From Coleophoma eucalyptorum (lineage: Eukaryota; Ascomycota; Leotiomycetes; Helotiales; Dermateaceae): a DNA stretch of 64,000 nt. The notes beneath the pieces are model-generated. The model saw only the letters and a program-made list of their open reading frames with translations, made no database searches and had not been told where the DNA came from. Location: positions 558,001 through 622,000 of the forward strand of contig JALRME010000021.1 of the NCBI GenBank assembly GCA_026120035.1, in the 5' to 3' direction. The translations under genes were made by a program, and so were the position numbers. Position 1 is the first letter of the stretch, and every line of letters begins with the position of its first letter. This document shows positions 1 to 10,751 of this stretch, in pieces.

Positions 1-1315
1 CATTTGATCCAATCTTTATTAATGTTAGCCGACGGCTCTTTAAAGCAAGCATAAAAATCATGAAGCCGCATCCTCAGGGTAGCCCAAACCAGTATGACTA
101 CATTCATTCTTTAGAAAGTGCCATGTCTTCGGCTTTAGTCAGGGGTCCCGACCTTGAGAATATGAAATATCGAGCCTTGGACCGCTATGCTTCCCTCTTG
201 GCGAACATCGGCACTGAGGAGCAACCGGTGAAGCTATTTTCGTGGATTGGAGACTGTTTTGCAGATGCCACTGCTACCTCTTTGTGGGGACCAGATAATC
301 CGATCCCTAACGACCATTCTCTAATACAGAAATTATGATACGTTGTCAAATGAAACATAACAGCCTGCTTGATATGCTAAGCTGGCACAGGGACTTCCAA
401 GCTGACATAGGACTTTTGAGTCTTGCTATTCTTCCCTCGTTAATAGCAAGAAAAGGCCATGAAGGCCAAAAATGCCTTGATAATGCGTTTCAAGAATATT
501 ATAAGAAGGGATACTTCGGCAATGCGAGCTCATTTATCAAGAATCGTATGAACAGAAACTTGGCTCAAGGACTATCCATTGACGAGCTCCCCAACTGGGA
601 AGCCGCAATCCTTGGTGCAGGGACTATGAATTCTGTGCCAGCTTTATTCTGGCTAATCTGCTTCATCCTAGTGGATGAAAAGCTATACACGGCTCTCAGA
701 GAAGAGCTATCTTTCATCACAACAAGAACTGGGCCCCAAACAGTCTGCCTCAATACTAGTGAACTAGGCAGGACTTGCCCTCTATTCACGTCGACTTTCC
801 ACGAAGTTCTTCGATGCACCAATGCAGAGGTGGGGAACAGGATAGTCATGGAAGATACACTGCTCGAGGGGCGATGGCTACTCAAGAAAGATGCTGTGAT
901 ACAAACCCCTTCTATCCGAAGACATATGTCTAGAGAGATCTAGGGCCCAGAATTCGCAGCCTTCAACGCAAGACGCTTTATGGATCGCAAATCACAGCCA
1001 AAAGACGTACAGAAAAAGCAATGGCAAGGTGGTTTTACGCCTTTTGGTGGAGGCAGGAATCTCTGCCTGGGACGCCATTTTGCAACTGCTGAGATCCTGG
1101 GCGTTGCTGCAATCCTGCTGACAGGCTTCGAGGTTACTTCGAAGGATGGCGGTGCTTTCAAAATGCCTGTGATGCGCAAGCAAGGTATGGCCCAGCAGGT
1201 GAAGCAGCCATCAGAGGATATAGAGGTCTTGATTGAAAGAAGAAAGGATTTTGAAGGTATCAAATGGTCCTTTGATGTCGGTCCAGGAACTGATGCTGAA
1301 AATCTGGCTTATTGA
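1..1315 (+). pseudogene. Cytochrome P450, disrupted, 5' end outside window
   Basis: This is a fungal microsomal-type P450, a heme monooxygenase; its substrate cannot be told. The frame is open from the left edge, so the N-terminal membrane anchor is missing. Visible motifs are the helix-K ExxR (EVLR, near 799-810) and the heme loop FGGGRNLCLGR (near 1042-1075) with its axial Cys. The frame breaks twice. Near 335 reading must shift frame to continue. At 941-943 a TAG stands where the family has the Trp of EIWGP; the text reads SREI-stop-GPEF and stays open to the TGA at 1313-1315. No canonical intron that I can see repairs either site, although a non-canonical one near 340-380 is not excluded. 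The TGG-to-TAG change is CpA to TpA on the other strand, the context favoured by repeat-induced point mutation. I call it a pseudogene; sequence error is the alternative. Confidence 0.8.
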
Positions 1316-1858
1316 TACTGGCTTATTGATATAGGCTGAAAACGGTCATGTTGGCTGGCCGATGTTGAAAGAAATCGCTTACTTCCCGAGATGTTTTGAC
1401 ATCGTGATCGTGGTTATCGTGCTAGGAGTAATAAAAGCCGGCACTTTCGTTATGTCGGTAGGCACTAAGGATCCATCCTGAATGGTTCGGTCTCACTCAC
1501 TGTGCAGTCCTTGTGACCTGACAAACAATCTCGAACTCAGCCATATGCAATATTGTGCAATGTATACCGAAACACAAATTTTCAGTATTCTATTTTACAC
1601 GTCACCGACCGGTGGAGCTCAAATTCACACGGAGTATTGCGTGCTTCTAGAACCCGACTTGCCCGCATTCCGCTGATCGGCAACGCCCTACCCGCGTCAA
1701 GACAAAGCCGGAAAGATAGACCCTTCAAACTCTCTACGTCGCCGCCAGCAACCTTTTGCGCCTCGCCAACAGTAAACACAAAACGCTGAACTCAAAGGCC
1801 CAGCATGCAATAACAATAATTCCTTCTCTTCCTGGATTCTGATCAAAGAAATTACAAC
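1316..1858. other. Intergenic, P450 remnant to Mpv17 gene
   Basis: No gene is supported here. The short open frames overlap one another on both strands and match no family I know. The last 100-150 bases should be the promoter and leader of the Mpv17-like gene. Confidence 0.6.
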
Positions 1859-2750
1859 ATGGTACTCCTCAGCCCGACTGCGCGCATAATCCTGCGTCGC
1901 ACAAATCTCTCCGCGGGACCACGTACATCCCACCTCTCCAAACGACCACAACACACCTCTTCTACAAACTCCTCTGCCTCAACCCCAAAAGACGATGCTG
2001 CTACCACTGCTGGTACTTCGATCCCGGTCCCCAACACCGTCGCTGCTGTACCGCTTTGGCAACGACTCGGTCCGCTTACAAAAGGCTTCCAAGCTTATGG
2101 CCGCAGCCAACGAAAGAGGCCTTATGCCACACAATTCGTCAGCAGTCTGGTTATCTATTTCCTCGGAGATCTGAGTGCGCAGAGTATCAGTGGTGAGGAA
2201 TACGACCCTAAACGCACCGGAAGAGCGTTGGTTATTGGTGCGGGGAGTTCGATCCCGAGTTATAAGTGGTAAGAGTGCATGCAACTTGGTAGACAAGATA
2301 TTGAATAGAGGCTGATAATATTGGTACAGGTTTATGTTCCTAGGCAACAACTTCAACTACAGCTCCACGATCCTCTCCCTAACCGCAAAAGTCGTTGTGA
2401 ATCAGCTCTGCTTCACGCCCATATTCAACAGCTATTTCTTCGGCATGCAAGCCCTACTTTCTGGCGACAGCTTCGTCGAGATTATCGACCGCATCAAGCG
2501 CACCGTTCCTATATCCTTTGTCAATTCCTGTAAGCTGTGGCCGGCTGTCACGGCTTTCAACTTTACTTTTGTTGGCCCGCAGTATCGCAGTATCTTTGCG
2601 GGACTTGTGGCCATCGGTTGGCAGACTTATCTTAGTCTGCTGAATCGCATCGCTGAGGGGGAGGAGGCGGCTAAGAGGCTGCTTGACTCCGCTCTTGCCG
2701 AAGGGCAAAGAGAAATGGAGGTTAGGCGGGGAGAGAAGGCCGAGGCCTGA
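1859..2750 (+). CDS. Mpv17/PMP22 family membrane protein (Sym1-like)
   Basis: Two exons, 1859-2268 and 2330-2750, with a 61-bp intron ending TACAG give 276 residues. The join splits a Trp codon and restores YKWFMFLGNNF. The C-terminal half has the family signature around WPAVTAFNFTFVGPQYRSIF followed by AIGWQTYLSL. Four short membrane segments are expected for the family. Members are inner-mitochondrial (Sym1/Mpv17) or peroxisomal (PMP22, Woronin-sorting) channels or scaffolds. The first 60 residues are rich in Ser, Thr and Arg with few acidic residues, which suits a mitochondrial presequence, but that is inference. The ATG at 1859 follows an AACA context. The C-terminus is charged and longer than in yeast Sym1. 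Confidence 0.9.
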
Positions 2751-3443
2751 TATACGGACCAATATTTGGGAGGCTTTGCATTGGATTTTAAGGAGCGGCG
2801 TTATATCTACACCTCGCATAAGACGATACCAGATTTCTTTTGTTTTCACAGATAGATATGGGCAGGCGGGATTTCTTGAGTTATATTTACCGGCTGGCTG
2901 GCTGGCGTTTCAGGGACCACCATTAAAGGATATGGGGAGGTTTATTTTCACACTGAAACATATAGACTGCTTAGATACATTCCCAAAGAATATGAGCAGG
3001 ATCGTAGAAACATAAATGACAAGTGGATTTCCTTTAGTTCTGATCCTAAACACTTACGAAGGTAAAACGAATGACTATGAGACTTTCTTATCCCAGTCAC
3101 GTTGATTAATTTGAAAATTAAATGCTTTTGAATTAATTTTCGTGGAGCTAGTTCTTAGGAAACCCTCTACTAACAAGCCAAATTGTTGGAAAAGCGTGGT
3201 GGCGAAACAGTCTCGGAAGCTCCGAAAGCCTGGGATTTTGGTGTGGTCATTCTTCACCGCCCTCTGCTCTCAGACCGTTTCTGCCGTCCCCTCTGCGTCG
3301 TGGGCGGTGTCGTCGTCGTCCACCTACAACTCCCATCAGTAAGTTAAGATATTGTGTTTAAGTATGCTCTGAGGCTCGAAGCTCCAAAGTTCTGTAGATT
3401 AAGGCCCCGAGGTTTTGGTGGAGCACCACCGTGAATACGTAAG
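2751..3443. other. Intergenic, Mpv17 gene to SPT3
   Basis: This holds the 3' region of the Mpv17-like gene and the promoter of SPT3. It contains a short GGCT repeat (about 2892-2907) and a GTC triplet run (about 3310-3320). No coding region is supported. Confidence 0.6.
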
Positions 3444-4566
3444 ATGGCGGACAAAACGGCCAAGTACAAGACGGAGATCCAGCAGGTATGTGGACAGCCC
3501 AACGCTCCGTGATGTCGTGCTGATAGCAGGCACATAGATGATGTACGTCTCTGGTGAAGCTGCTGAGCCTTCTTCTGAGACCACTGGTATGATTGAGGAA
3601 ATTGTGCGACAGCAGGTCATCGAGATGGTGAGTGGAGGTGCCCGAATGTCACGTGGCACTCATCTGGTCTTATTTTGATATGGTTACTGAAGCGTCACAG
3701 CTCCGTCAATGTACCGAGCAAGCTGCCCGTCGTGGCAGCAGGTCAATCTCGACAGATGATCTAATCTTCCTGATTCGACACGACCAAGCAAAAGTATCGC
3801 GCCTCCGCACCTTTCTCTCGTGGAAGGACGTCCGCAAGAACGTCAAGGACTCAGATGACAAAGGTGGTGATGCAGATCTCGGGACAGGCGATGAGCCTGT
3901 CGGAGCTGTAGCAGGCGGGCCTGTTGTCGCAGAAGCGAAGAAGAATAAGAAGGCCAAGGTCGGCCTACCTTGGGAAGTGCCTTCGTTGTATAACCAAGAG
4001 GTCCCAGAGCGTGAGGACGAGGAAGATGAAGATGAGGAGGAGATGAACTACGCCACGCTGCAGCGTCTGAAGAAAGCTGATGAACGTACGAAAGCTATGA
4101 CCAAAGAAGAATACGTGACCTGGTCCGAATACCGACAAGCATCCTTTACGTTCCGGAAAGGCAAGCGATTTCGTGAATGGGCTGGGTTCGGAACCATTAC
4201 TGACTCCAAACCGAACGACGATATTGTTGATATCTTAGGTTTCTTGACCTTTGAGATTGTTCAGGTCCTCACGGAAGAGGCGTTGAAGATTAAGGAACAG
4301 GAGGACCTGGGGAAAGACAAGTCGGGATCTGAGAATGCGGGGAAGAAGAGAAAGACTCACGCTGGCTTGTTTGATCCGCCTTCGGAGGGGCGAACACCCG
4401 TTGATACAAGACATGTCCAGGAGGCTTTTAGGAGGTTACAGGTGAGGCCGAATAAGCAGCGGGCCATGAGGAATTTCTCCAAAGGTCTTAATAGGACGCC
4501 TTTGCGACTGGTAAGCAGCTCCCGCATTCGTGCTGTATGAGATACTAATGTGATGTTCAGTTTTAG
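3444..4566 (+). CDS. SPT3: SAGA complex subunit Spt3
   Basis: Spt3 is a nuclear subunit of the SAGA co-activator that helps place TBP at promoters. Four exons are modelled: 3444-3485, 3538-3627, 3701-4510 and 4561-4566, giving 315 residues (yeast Spt3 has 337). The first two short exons encode the start of the histone fold (YKTEIQQ, then MMYVSGE). The third continues with [19 protein letters not shown] and the family block [14 protein letters not shown]. The conserved mid-protein region [18 protein letters not shown] and [12 protein letters not shown] leaves no doubt about the family. The last exon is only one Phe codon plus TAG, after a 50-bp intron with an ACTAAT branch; without that splice the protein would end nine codons later, at 4540. 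The pieces share one frame only with these splices. Confidence 0.95.
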
Positions 4567-4901
4567 GTATTTTTCATGTTGTGTGGTGGATATTTTTATC
4601 TTTGCAACGGAGTCTCATGGTAAGGTGGATGGCGAGGGCTGCCAAAGGCGTTTTGTCGTGTTCGATACCAGGACACAATCCAATTTCATTATCTGTATCG
4701 ATCAACCGAATTCAAAGTCAAAGAGATTGAAAGATATCCAATTCAACAAGTTTGTTCAGGAAAGCAGTCAATGGACCTCCTTGCTTGGAACATGTACGCA
4801 ATACCATATATCAAAGCTAGTATTTTGATATAATATAAGATCTACGCCTTAGCTATGCTAACGACGATGTCAATTCGAAATGGTCTGGTGCAGCAGATGA
4901 T
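4567..4901. other. Convergent 3' region
   Basis: These 335 bases lie between the stops of SPT3 (+) and the BLI-3-like gene (-). They should hold both 3' UTRs. No further feature is seen. Confidence 0.6.
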
Positions 4902-5608
4902 CTACGAAACCATCTTACTAGAAGATCTCCAGGTCAAGATATCCTGCTCGCTCAACTCCCGCAACTTATTCACTGCAGGGGCGTTTCCAGAAATTATTCC
5001 TTGTGCCATCTCTGCCGCCCTAGCAATCGCCGACTTCCTGACAACCGCATACGTAGCTGTCTTGGTCTGGACTTGAATAACGCCAATTCTTGGATCTTCA
5101 GGTCCACCATCGTGCTTCTTATCGCCAAGGTCACCGAGCCAGGCTTTCAGTGCTGGCGAGTAGTATTTCTTCACCGTGTCACGATCGGTCAGGATCGAGG
5201 TCGTGCCTGAGATGGAGGCCCATTCGCCACTGTTGTTGAGGAAGGAGATATTAACGTGCGGGTCAGACTTCAGATCGTCTGTCTTGCCTGACTCGGTGTT
5301 GGTGTGAAAGATAAGATCAATGCCTCCGTTCTCCTATGCAAGGAAAGCCATGTGTGAGCTTGTGATTGTGGCGAGAATGGAAAGGAGATTGATGGGGTTC
5401 CTAGTCTTACCTTCGCAGCCAATGCCATGCATCTTGACACCAGAGCGCCTGTAGAGCCATCTCGCGTAGTCATCATGCCGAACTTGCACTCTGACACGAA
5501 CTCGCTAAGATCCTCAACTTTCTCCTTGATGCTGGTCTCGTCCTTGTTCTTCTCCTTGTAGGGGTCGGCAGCCTTGGAGCCAGTATCGGTGTTGGAGAAG
5601 GAAGCCAT
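4902..5608 (-). CDS. bli-3: BLI-3-like FMN-binding split-barrel protein
   Basis: Two exons, 5608-5411 and 5333-4902, with a 77-bp intron give 209 residues. The N-terminus (SFSNTDTG, ADPYKEKN, then KFGMMTTRDG) and the centre (NISFLNNSGEWASISG, KKYYSPALKAWLGD, PEDPRIGVIQV) match the blue-light-inducible protein BLI-3 of Neurospora. That family is the pyridoxamine-phosphate-oxidase-like, general-stress-protein-26 type of flavin-binding split barrel. The reaction is not established for fungal members; a soluble FMN or F420-type oxidoreductase is the usual guess. Light induction is known for the Neurospora gene and only inferred here. The intron falls directly after the conserved ALAAK. Confidence 0.92.
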
Positions 5609-6720
5609 TTTTGATGATGACTCGTGCTGTCGAAAATTTGGATGTTTGAATTGAGGTTTGAAAATTAGGGGAAGTGGCGTTCTGGAGAGGGAAGAAAACC
5701 TGGTCAGCTTTTTGTAGATGTAGAGATCTGATAATAATGTTTATATTGTAGAATTTGATATTGAGAGTAATGGGACGAGGGTCTTCATGATTGGGAGAAG
5801 CGAGCTGAGGGAGTTATGAAGTTGAGAGAATACGTACAATCTATTTCCTTTAATTTGTGATATTGTTTAATGATTGAGTCGTGGAGGGGAAGTAACCTCG
5901 TCATTTTGTGGTGTCGCTTTTCAATTGTTCACATCAAGAGGTGACATCATGGATATAGTAGCTTAGCCAGTATCCAGCTCTCATCGAGGGGTTCCCGCAC
6001 TTATTCCTACTTCAGTAAGTAGCTCACGCGCTTCCTCAGCCTTGCAGCTCACAGGTTCAACCGACAGAAAGTGAGTGTCCGTTCAAAATGGGCCGTTCTT
6101 CCAAGCCTATACATGACAAAGAATTCCATTCCCTCGAAATTGCCTTCCAAAGGAGTGCGTTTTACTTCCACTCTCGGGCCATGCATCCAGATTGCATCTC
6201 GTCTCCCATTGCTGGCCCTGAAGCTGCCGTGTCATGAATTTGTGACCCTTGCAGCAACGAACCAGAATAACTTTCCAACTCCCACGGCCAGGATAATTCA
6301 AATATCGCATCCGCTGAACGGCCCGCTCGCGCAACAGCCTGTTATAAACAGACTGGACAGTGCACAAGGAGGGGAAAGGCAGCCCGCATGCGATTTACCT
6401 CTGGGTCATGTGACTCAAAGCAGACGCCGAAACCTTAAAGCCGCGCCTACCATGTGCGAAGGTGGCACTCAGCTCACTTTCCACGCATTTGTGCTCTCAA
6501 TCCTCTTTCTTTGAGTCTGCCTGTACAGAACTGTTTGAAGGCATCTTCCTTCCGTCCCTCAAACTTCCCGCTATTCTTTACAAGAGAACATGGAGGAGTT
6601 ATGAAAGAACCATTGCGCCTGTTGAGACCTCTGTGATTCCTTCCGCACTGCTATTCCATCCTTGATTCGCGCTTTCCCATTCCTCCCTCCTCTTCTTTCC
6701 ATCCGTTTGCCCCTCCATCC

Positions 6721-6748
6721 TCAACCTTCAACCTTCAACCTTCAACCT
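6721..6748 (+). repeat. 7-bp tandem repeat (TCAACCT x4)
   Basis: Four perfect copies of TCAACCT stand in the promoter of the F-box-like gene, about 270 bp before its ATG. Confidence 0.9.
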
Positions 6749-6763
6749 TCTTTGAACGCCACC

Positions 6764-6770
6764 ATATAAA
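6764..6770 (+). promoter_or_regulatory. TATA-like box
   Basis: ATATAAA lies 16 bp after the TCAACCT repeat and about 250 bp upstream of the ATG at 7022. It is a plausible TATA element for that gene if the leader is long. This rests on position and sequence only. Confidence 0.35.
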
Positions 6771-7021
6771 GAAGTCAAAAGGCCGCACAACAACCACATC
6801 TCTCTACACACCCTCGTCTCGCCCTATGTTCTCCATGTGACATTGGTCTGGATCACCACAGGAGTCCTCTCAACGCTTCTTAAGCGTAGGACGCTCTTCT
6901 AGGTAACATCAATCCCTGGTCTGCGACTTGTACATTCTCTTACTAAATCGACTCAGAAAATCCGCGCCAATTCTTGCCTGTCCACGCTTCAGACTCGGAT
7001 TTTTTGGTTCTAACAGTCAAG

Positions 7022-8480
7022 ATGTCCCATCATCACGGAACTGAGGTAAGTTGCAACACGAGACCACGTGCCATACCTCGCACCAGGCCTGGCGATTTAC
7101 CCTTTATGGTAGAAGATTGTCGGCTTACGCATTTTTTAGTGTACTTGTATGCTTGATGGTCCAGACTATCCTGAACCATCAGCGGCCGAGGTCCGTTTCG
7201 ACATGCTCCTGACTGAAAATAAGCGTATCCTTGAAGAAAACCAGAAACTCCGAGATCTGCTTGATGAACATGGCATTAATTACCAGGCCAACATTGCAGC
7301 GAAGAGACGACGAACTAGCACTCGCTTGAACAAAGACCTACCACTTCTGCCAAAGGAATTGCAGCTTAAGATCCTTAGTCATGCCTTGACTTGCAAGTTT
7401 CCCGTTATCGACCCCTTCCACAAACCTCGATTAGAGAACTTGACAGTCGAAGAGAAGCGTGCTCATAGAAAGATCCCTGTCAATTGGCTTGCTGTTTGTA
7501 AAGACTTCCATGCGGAAGGTATTCCTATGTTTGTCACCAACAATAAGTTCACCTTCACTCAGGTGGCTGCACTTCAGCAATTCACCGGCATCTCACAAGA
7601 AGTGCGGTCTACCATTGATTTCATCACTCTTCGGGTCGTCGGACGGTACTATGATAATGAGGCTAGAAAGCAAAACCTTTTTGGAAATCAATACCACCCT
7701 GGGCTACGAGACTACAAGTTACCAATCCTTGCCCGTCCCTCAGGTGCTGAGATGGACAAAGGTATTCATGCTTACTGCTACCACCAGTTTGGAGATTTCT
7801 TGAAAGCACTACAAGTACCAAAGGAGGTTGCAGGTTCTTCACACTCCATCCAGAAACTGTTCCCTAGCCTCAAAAGCATTAGAATCGATCTGGTCAACTT
7901 TACCGAATATCTCTGGTATCCAGGCAAAGACGTCTCTTCGATCATTCGATGGCAAACTGGACCACTTGTTGAGGAGCTAATCATTACTGGAGTTCCTGAA
8001 GATGACCCGGAGGAAGGTGTCGAAACGCTGATCGATCGCATTGTCAAGAACGAAGGGGTCTTTGCGTCTGGTCCACCTGTCTTCTACTCTGCGACCAAGA
8101 ACTTGCGCTCTCTCAACCCTCTTGGTTTGGCTGTCAGAGTTGTACGTGCAGAGAAAGATGTAAACAAGATCGACTTCAAGAAGGCTTCAGTTGCTCATCC
8201 AATCGGAGGAAGGCCACCTCCATCATTCTACCGTCCCGGCAAGACAATCTGGAAGTATACCCAGGACAGTTTGAGCAAGCCCGAAAAAAAGTGGATTGAA
8301 TTTGATCGAAAGTCAGGATATCCTGCAGAAGATGTTGATGACTTGGAGTCTAATTTTGAGGATGAGGACGAGATTTTCGGTTCAGAACTTGGACTAGATG
8401 ACGAGTCTGAAGATGCAGATTCTAACGACTCTAGTACAGGTTTTTCTGACATGCCGGACTTAATGGAGAGTGTTGAGTAA
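7022..8480 (+). CDS. F-box-like protein with acidic C-terminus
   Basis: Modelled as two exons, 7022-7045 (MSHHHGTE) and 7140-8480, with a 94-bp intron ending in TTTTTTAG; 454 residues. An unspliced start at 7149 is the alternative and would lose only 11 residues. Residues of roughly 20-50 form a predicted helix rich in Leu and Glu (LLTENKRILEENQKLRDLL), likely a short coiled coil. It is followed by a basic patch (KRRRTSTR) and an F-box-like segment, LLPKELQLKILSHAL. The F-box suggests a substrate receptor of an SCF ubiquitin ligase, but the target is unknown and the motif is weak. The middle part resembles a common hypothetical family of filamentous ascomycetes. The last 60 residues are strongly acidic. 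Confidence 0.75.
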
Positions 8481-10751
8481 AGTACATTCAACCATTCTCC
8501 GTCAGCGTCGAAACCTGACGTTGCTCAATCATCACAGTGTTACGCTCGTGCATATTTGCTATGGAATTCTTCTTTTCTGATACATTGTGTGGATTTTCAA
8601 GGAGCGGGATTGTGGGATCTGCTTTCTTGAACGTGCTCAGCATCATGATACCCTTTTTGTTCTTGCTTTGCATTGGCGCTTTCCTTTTACCCGGATGGAT
8701 TTTTATTTTTCTTGTTACATACGCGTCATGGTTGCACAGAATCAAGGACCTCAAAAGCATAGTTCGGTAATGAACTTTCTGGTGGAATACTGGTTAGCTT
8801 ACTTCTATGTATAATACTTCGGATCAGGGATGCAACAGTAGAACCTAGCCTCAGGAATTTAAACACTTTCTGCATGCCCTTGTATCGAGGTATTTGCGTA
8901 TTCTGTCTCCAGGACTAAATCGCTAATATTATATCCGACACTTACACATTGCAGTACTATCTGTACACCTGGACGATATAAAGCGGGCTCAGTGGTTGAC
9001 ATGCTCATCTGTAGAATGCCAAAATCACCTTACTATGAGCAATACCGTAGCTAAACTGGCAGCGTAGATCGTTTGTGTGGTTAGAAGGGGTAGCAGTAAT
9101 GTACGGTGTTTAGTATCTATGGTTTGCAGTTAGTGTTTGGTCTATCTAAGAGAGGTACGGACGGGATTTTCGATGGAAGTATCCTCACATAAGAAGCCCC
9201 GCCTCATTCTTCGCCTGCCCGGCTGTTGGTACTGGAGATGGCAGTAAGAATGACTCGACATGGCTGATTTTTGCTTTGGGTGGCAGCTGAGAAAGTTTAA
9301 TAACGACTCAGTCACTAAATTCAGTTCAGTGATATGCCATCGGTTTGACTCCACAACGAAGGAGGCTCATGGTTCTAGCATTATCTTCTACCTGAACGGG
9401 CTTTTCGAAGGGCATTTTTTTTCTTCTTTTTTTTCAAAGTGGTTCGTTGTCTACGACATTCAAGTTGTTTGTAATACAGTATCTGGCTGTGCTGTACAAT
9501 GAACAGGACAGGGTAAGCGAGCATGTAACTCGGCAATTTGCTCTGAAGTCAATCTATGCAGTCTTGAAGCTTGAAGAGCGTGATTTCGAGTACGAATTTA
9601 GAAGAGGTTGGAAATCTATTCTATCGTGGCCTTTCCCAGCATCATACTCGATCCGATGAATTAATCCGATTCCATACACCAGAGAAGAGCAGGAAAAGCC
9701 TCCGGGATTGACACCGTTGCAAAGAAGATGGACGATCAAAAACGACAGATCACTTCTCACTTCGTGGGGAATAAGGTGTGGGCCGGATCCCGAACGCGAT
9801 ACAGAGACCCAATCCCTGCCACAGTCTAATGAGCTGAACCCTTTACGATCTAGGATTACGACGTAACCTCTCCACCTTGTCAACCCTTGCTTTTATACTG
9901 TTTCGTCCTACGCCCTACGGCCAAGGAAGAATCGCTCATCCATCTCCCACCGAATGGTTTCCCTTCGAAGGCACTTAGAGGCACAGCACAAATTACAGGA
10001 TAAGTAATAACGAAGACCACCACAATTTCATGAACAGAAACGTCATAGTCTTTGGTGCAGTCGTGGAAGATCTGTCCTGCGTGCTGTGGGAGAACATTCG
10101 GAACATTCCACAGCAAAAGCTTTGGCTGTGACAGCATCCGTAATGGGTCGCACCTGCTGAGTTAGCAAGAACCTTCGTTGATCTGGCATAGTGGCATGGG
10201 CGCCAGATAACCAGTTATCTTAAGTCCGTAGCCGTCCTGGACGTCATTGTGCATGTGTTGGATATCTCGTTTCCTTTGCAACTTCCTGTCAGTCCAGCTC
10301 GAGCAAACCAGCTAGAGGTTCAGAGCTATAGTTAGCGACCACGTTATCGCCAGAGACGGCGAGCGAGCACAGCTCTAGCGACCTGATTATCTGCGAACGT
10401 CTAGAGCATTCCCATATTCAAACCAGTTGATAAGGTCCAGAGCCAAGACCTTCTCAAGAACTACTATACCCGTGCTACAGTATCAGGTACATACCGCCGT
10501 TACTAAAGTCCCAAATCCCGCCAGCCATGGTGGCTACATACTTCGCCCTTCGAATGGATTAAGTTATAACCTCCCTAGACTTCCACCACCCTAGCACCCC
10601 TACTTGAACTCTCCATTTCTTGCCCTCCTTCTATTTTGCTCGTCGCCTATTCCCCTTCTTCTATTTTGTTCATCGCCTGTTCCCTTCCTTCTGCTTTTTT
10701 TCATGGTCTTTTCTCTTCTCTTCTTGGCAGCAGATCGTGCTTTGCATCACC
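8481..10751. other. Long intergenic region before the RGS-LOV gene
   Basis: In 2.27 kb no gene is supported. The open frames stay below 110 codons and look random. There is a T-rich run near 9416-9440 and a pyrimidine-rich leader from about 10600 with a 30-bp duplication. The length suggests a large promoter or long 5' UTR for the photoreceptor gene, or an unseen noncoding RNA. Confidence 0.5.
10627..10690 (+). repeat. Imperfect 30-bp tandem duplication in leader
   Basis: Two copies with period 30, containing CTATTTTGyTCrTCGCCTrT at 10631 and 10661, stand 60-125 bp before the RGS-LOV ATG. A degraded third start follows at 10687. Confidence 0.75.

Larger units (their letters stand above)
5609..7021. 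other. Divergent promoter region
   Basis: This 1.4-kb stretch separates the BLI-3-like gene (-) from the F-box-like gene (+) and serves both promoters. It holds a 7-bp tandem repeat at 6721-6748 and a TATA-like box just after it. A 147-codon open frame at 6071-6514 has no ATG at its start and no recognisable domain, so I do not annotate it. Confidence 0.6.

Noticed and set aside
6071..6514. 147-codon open frame in the divergent promoter
   Set aside because: No ATG at its start, no domain, and it lies where both promoters must be.
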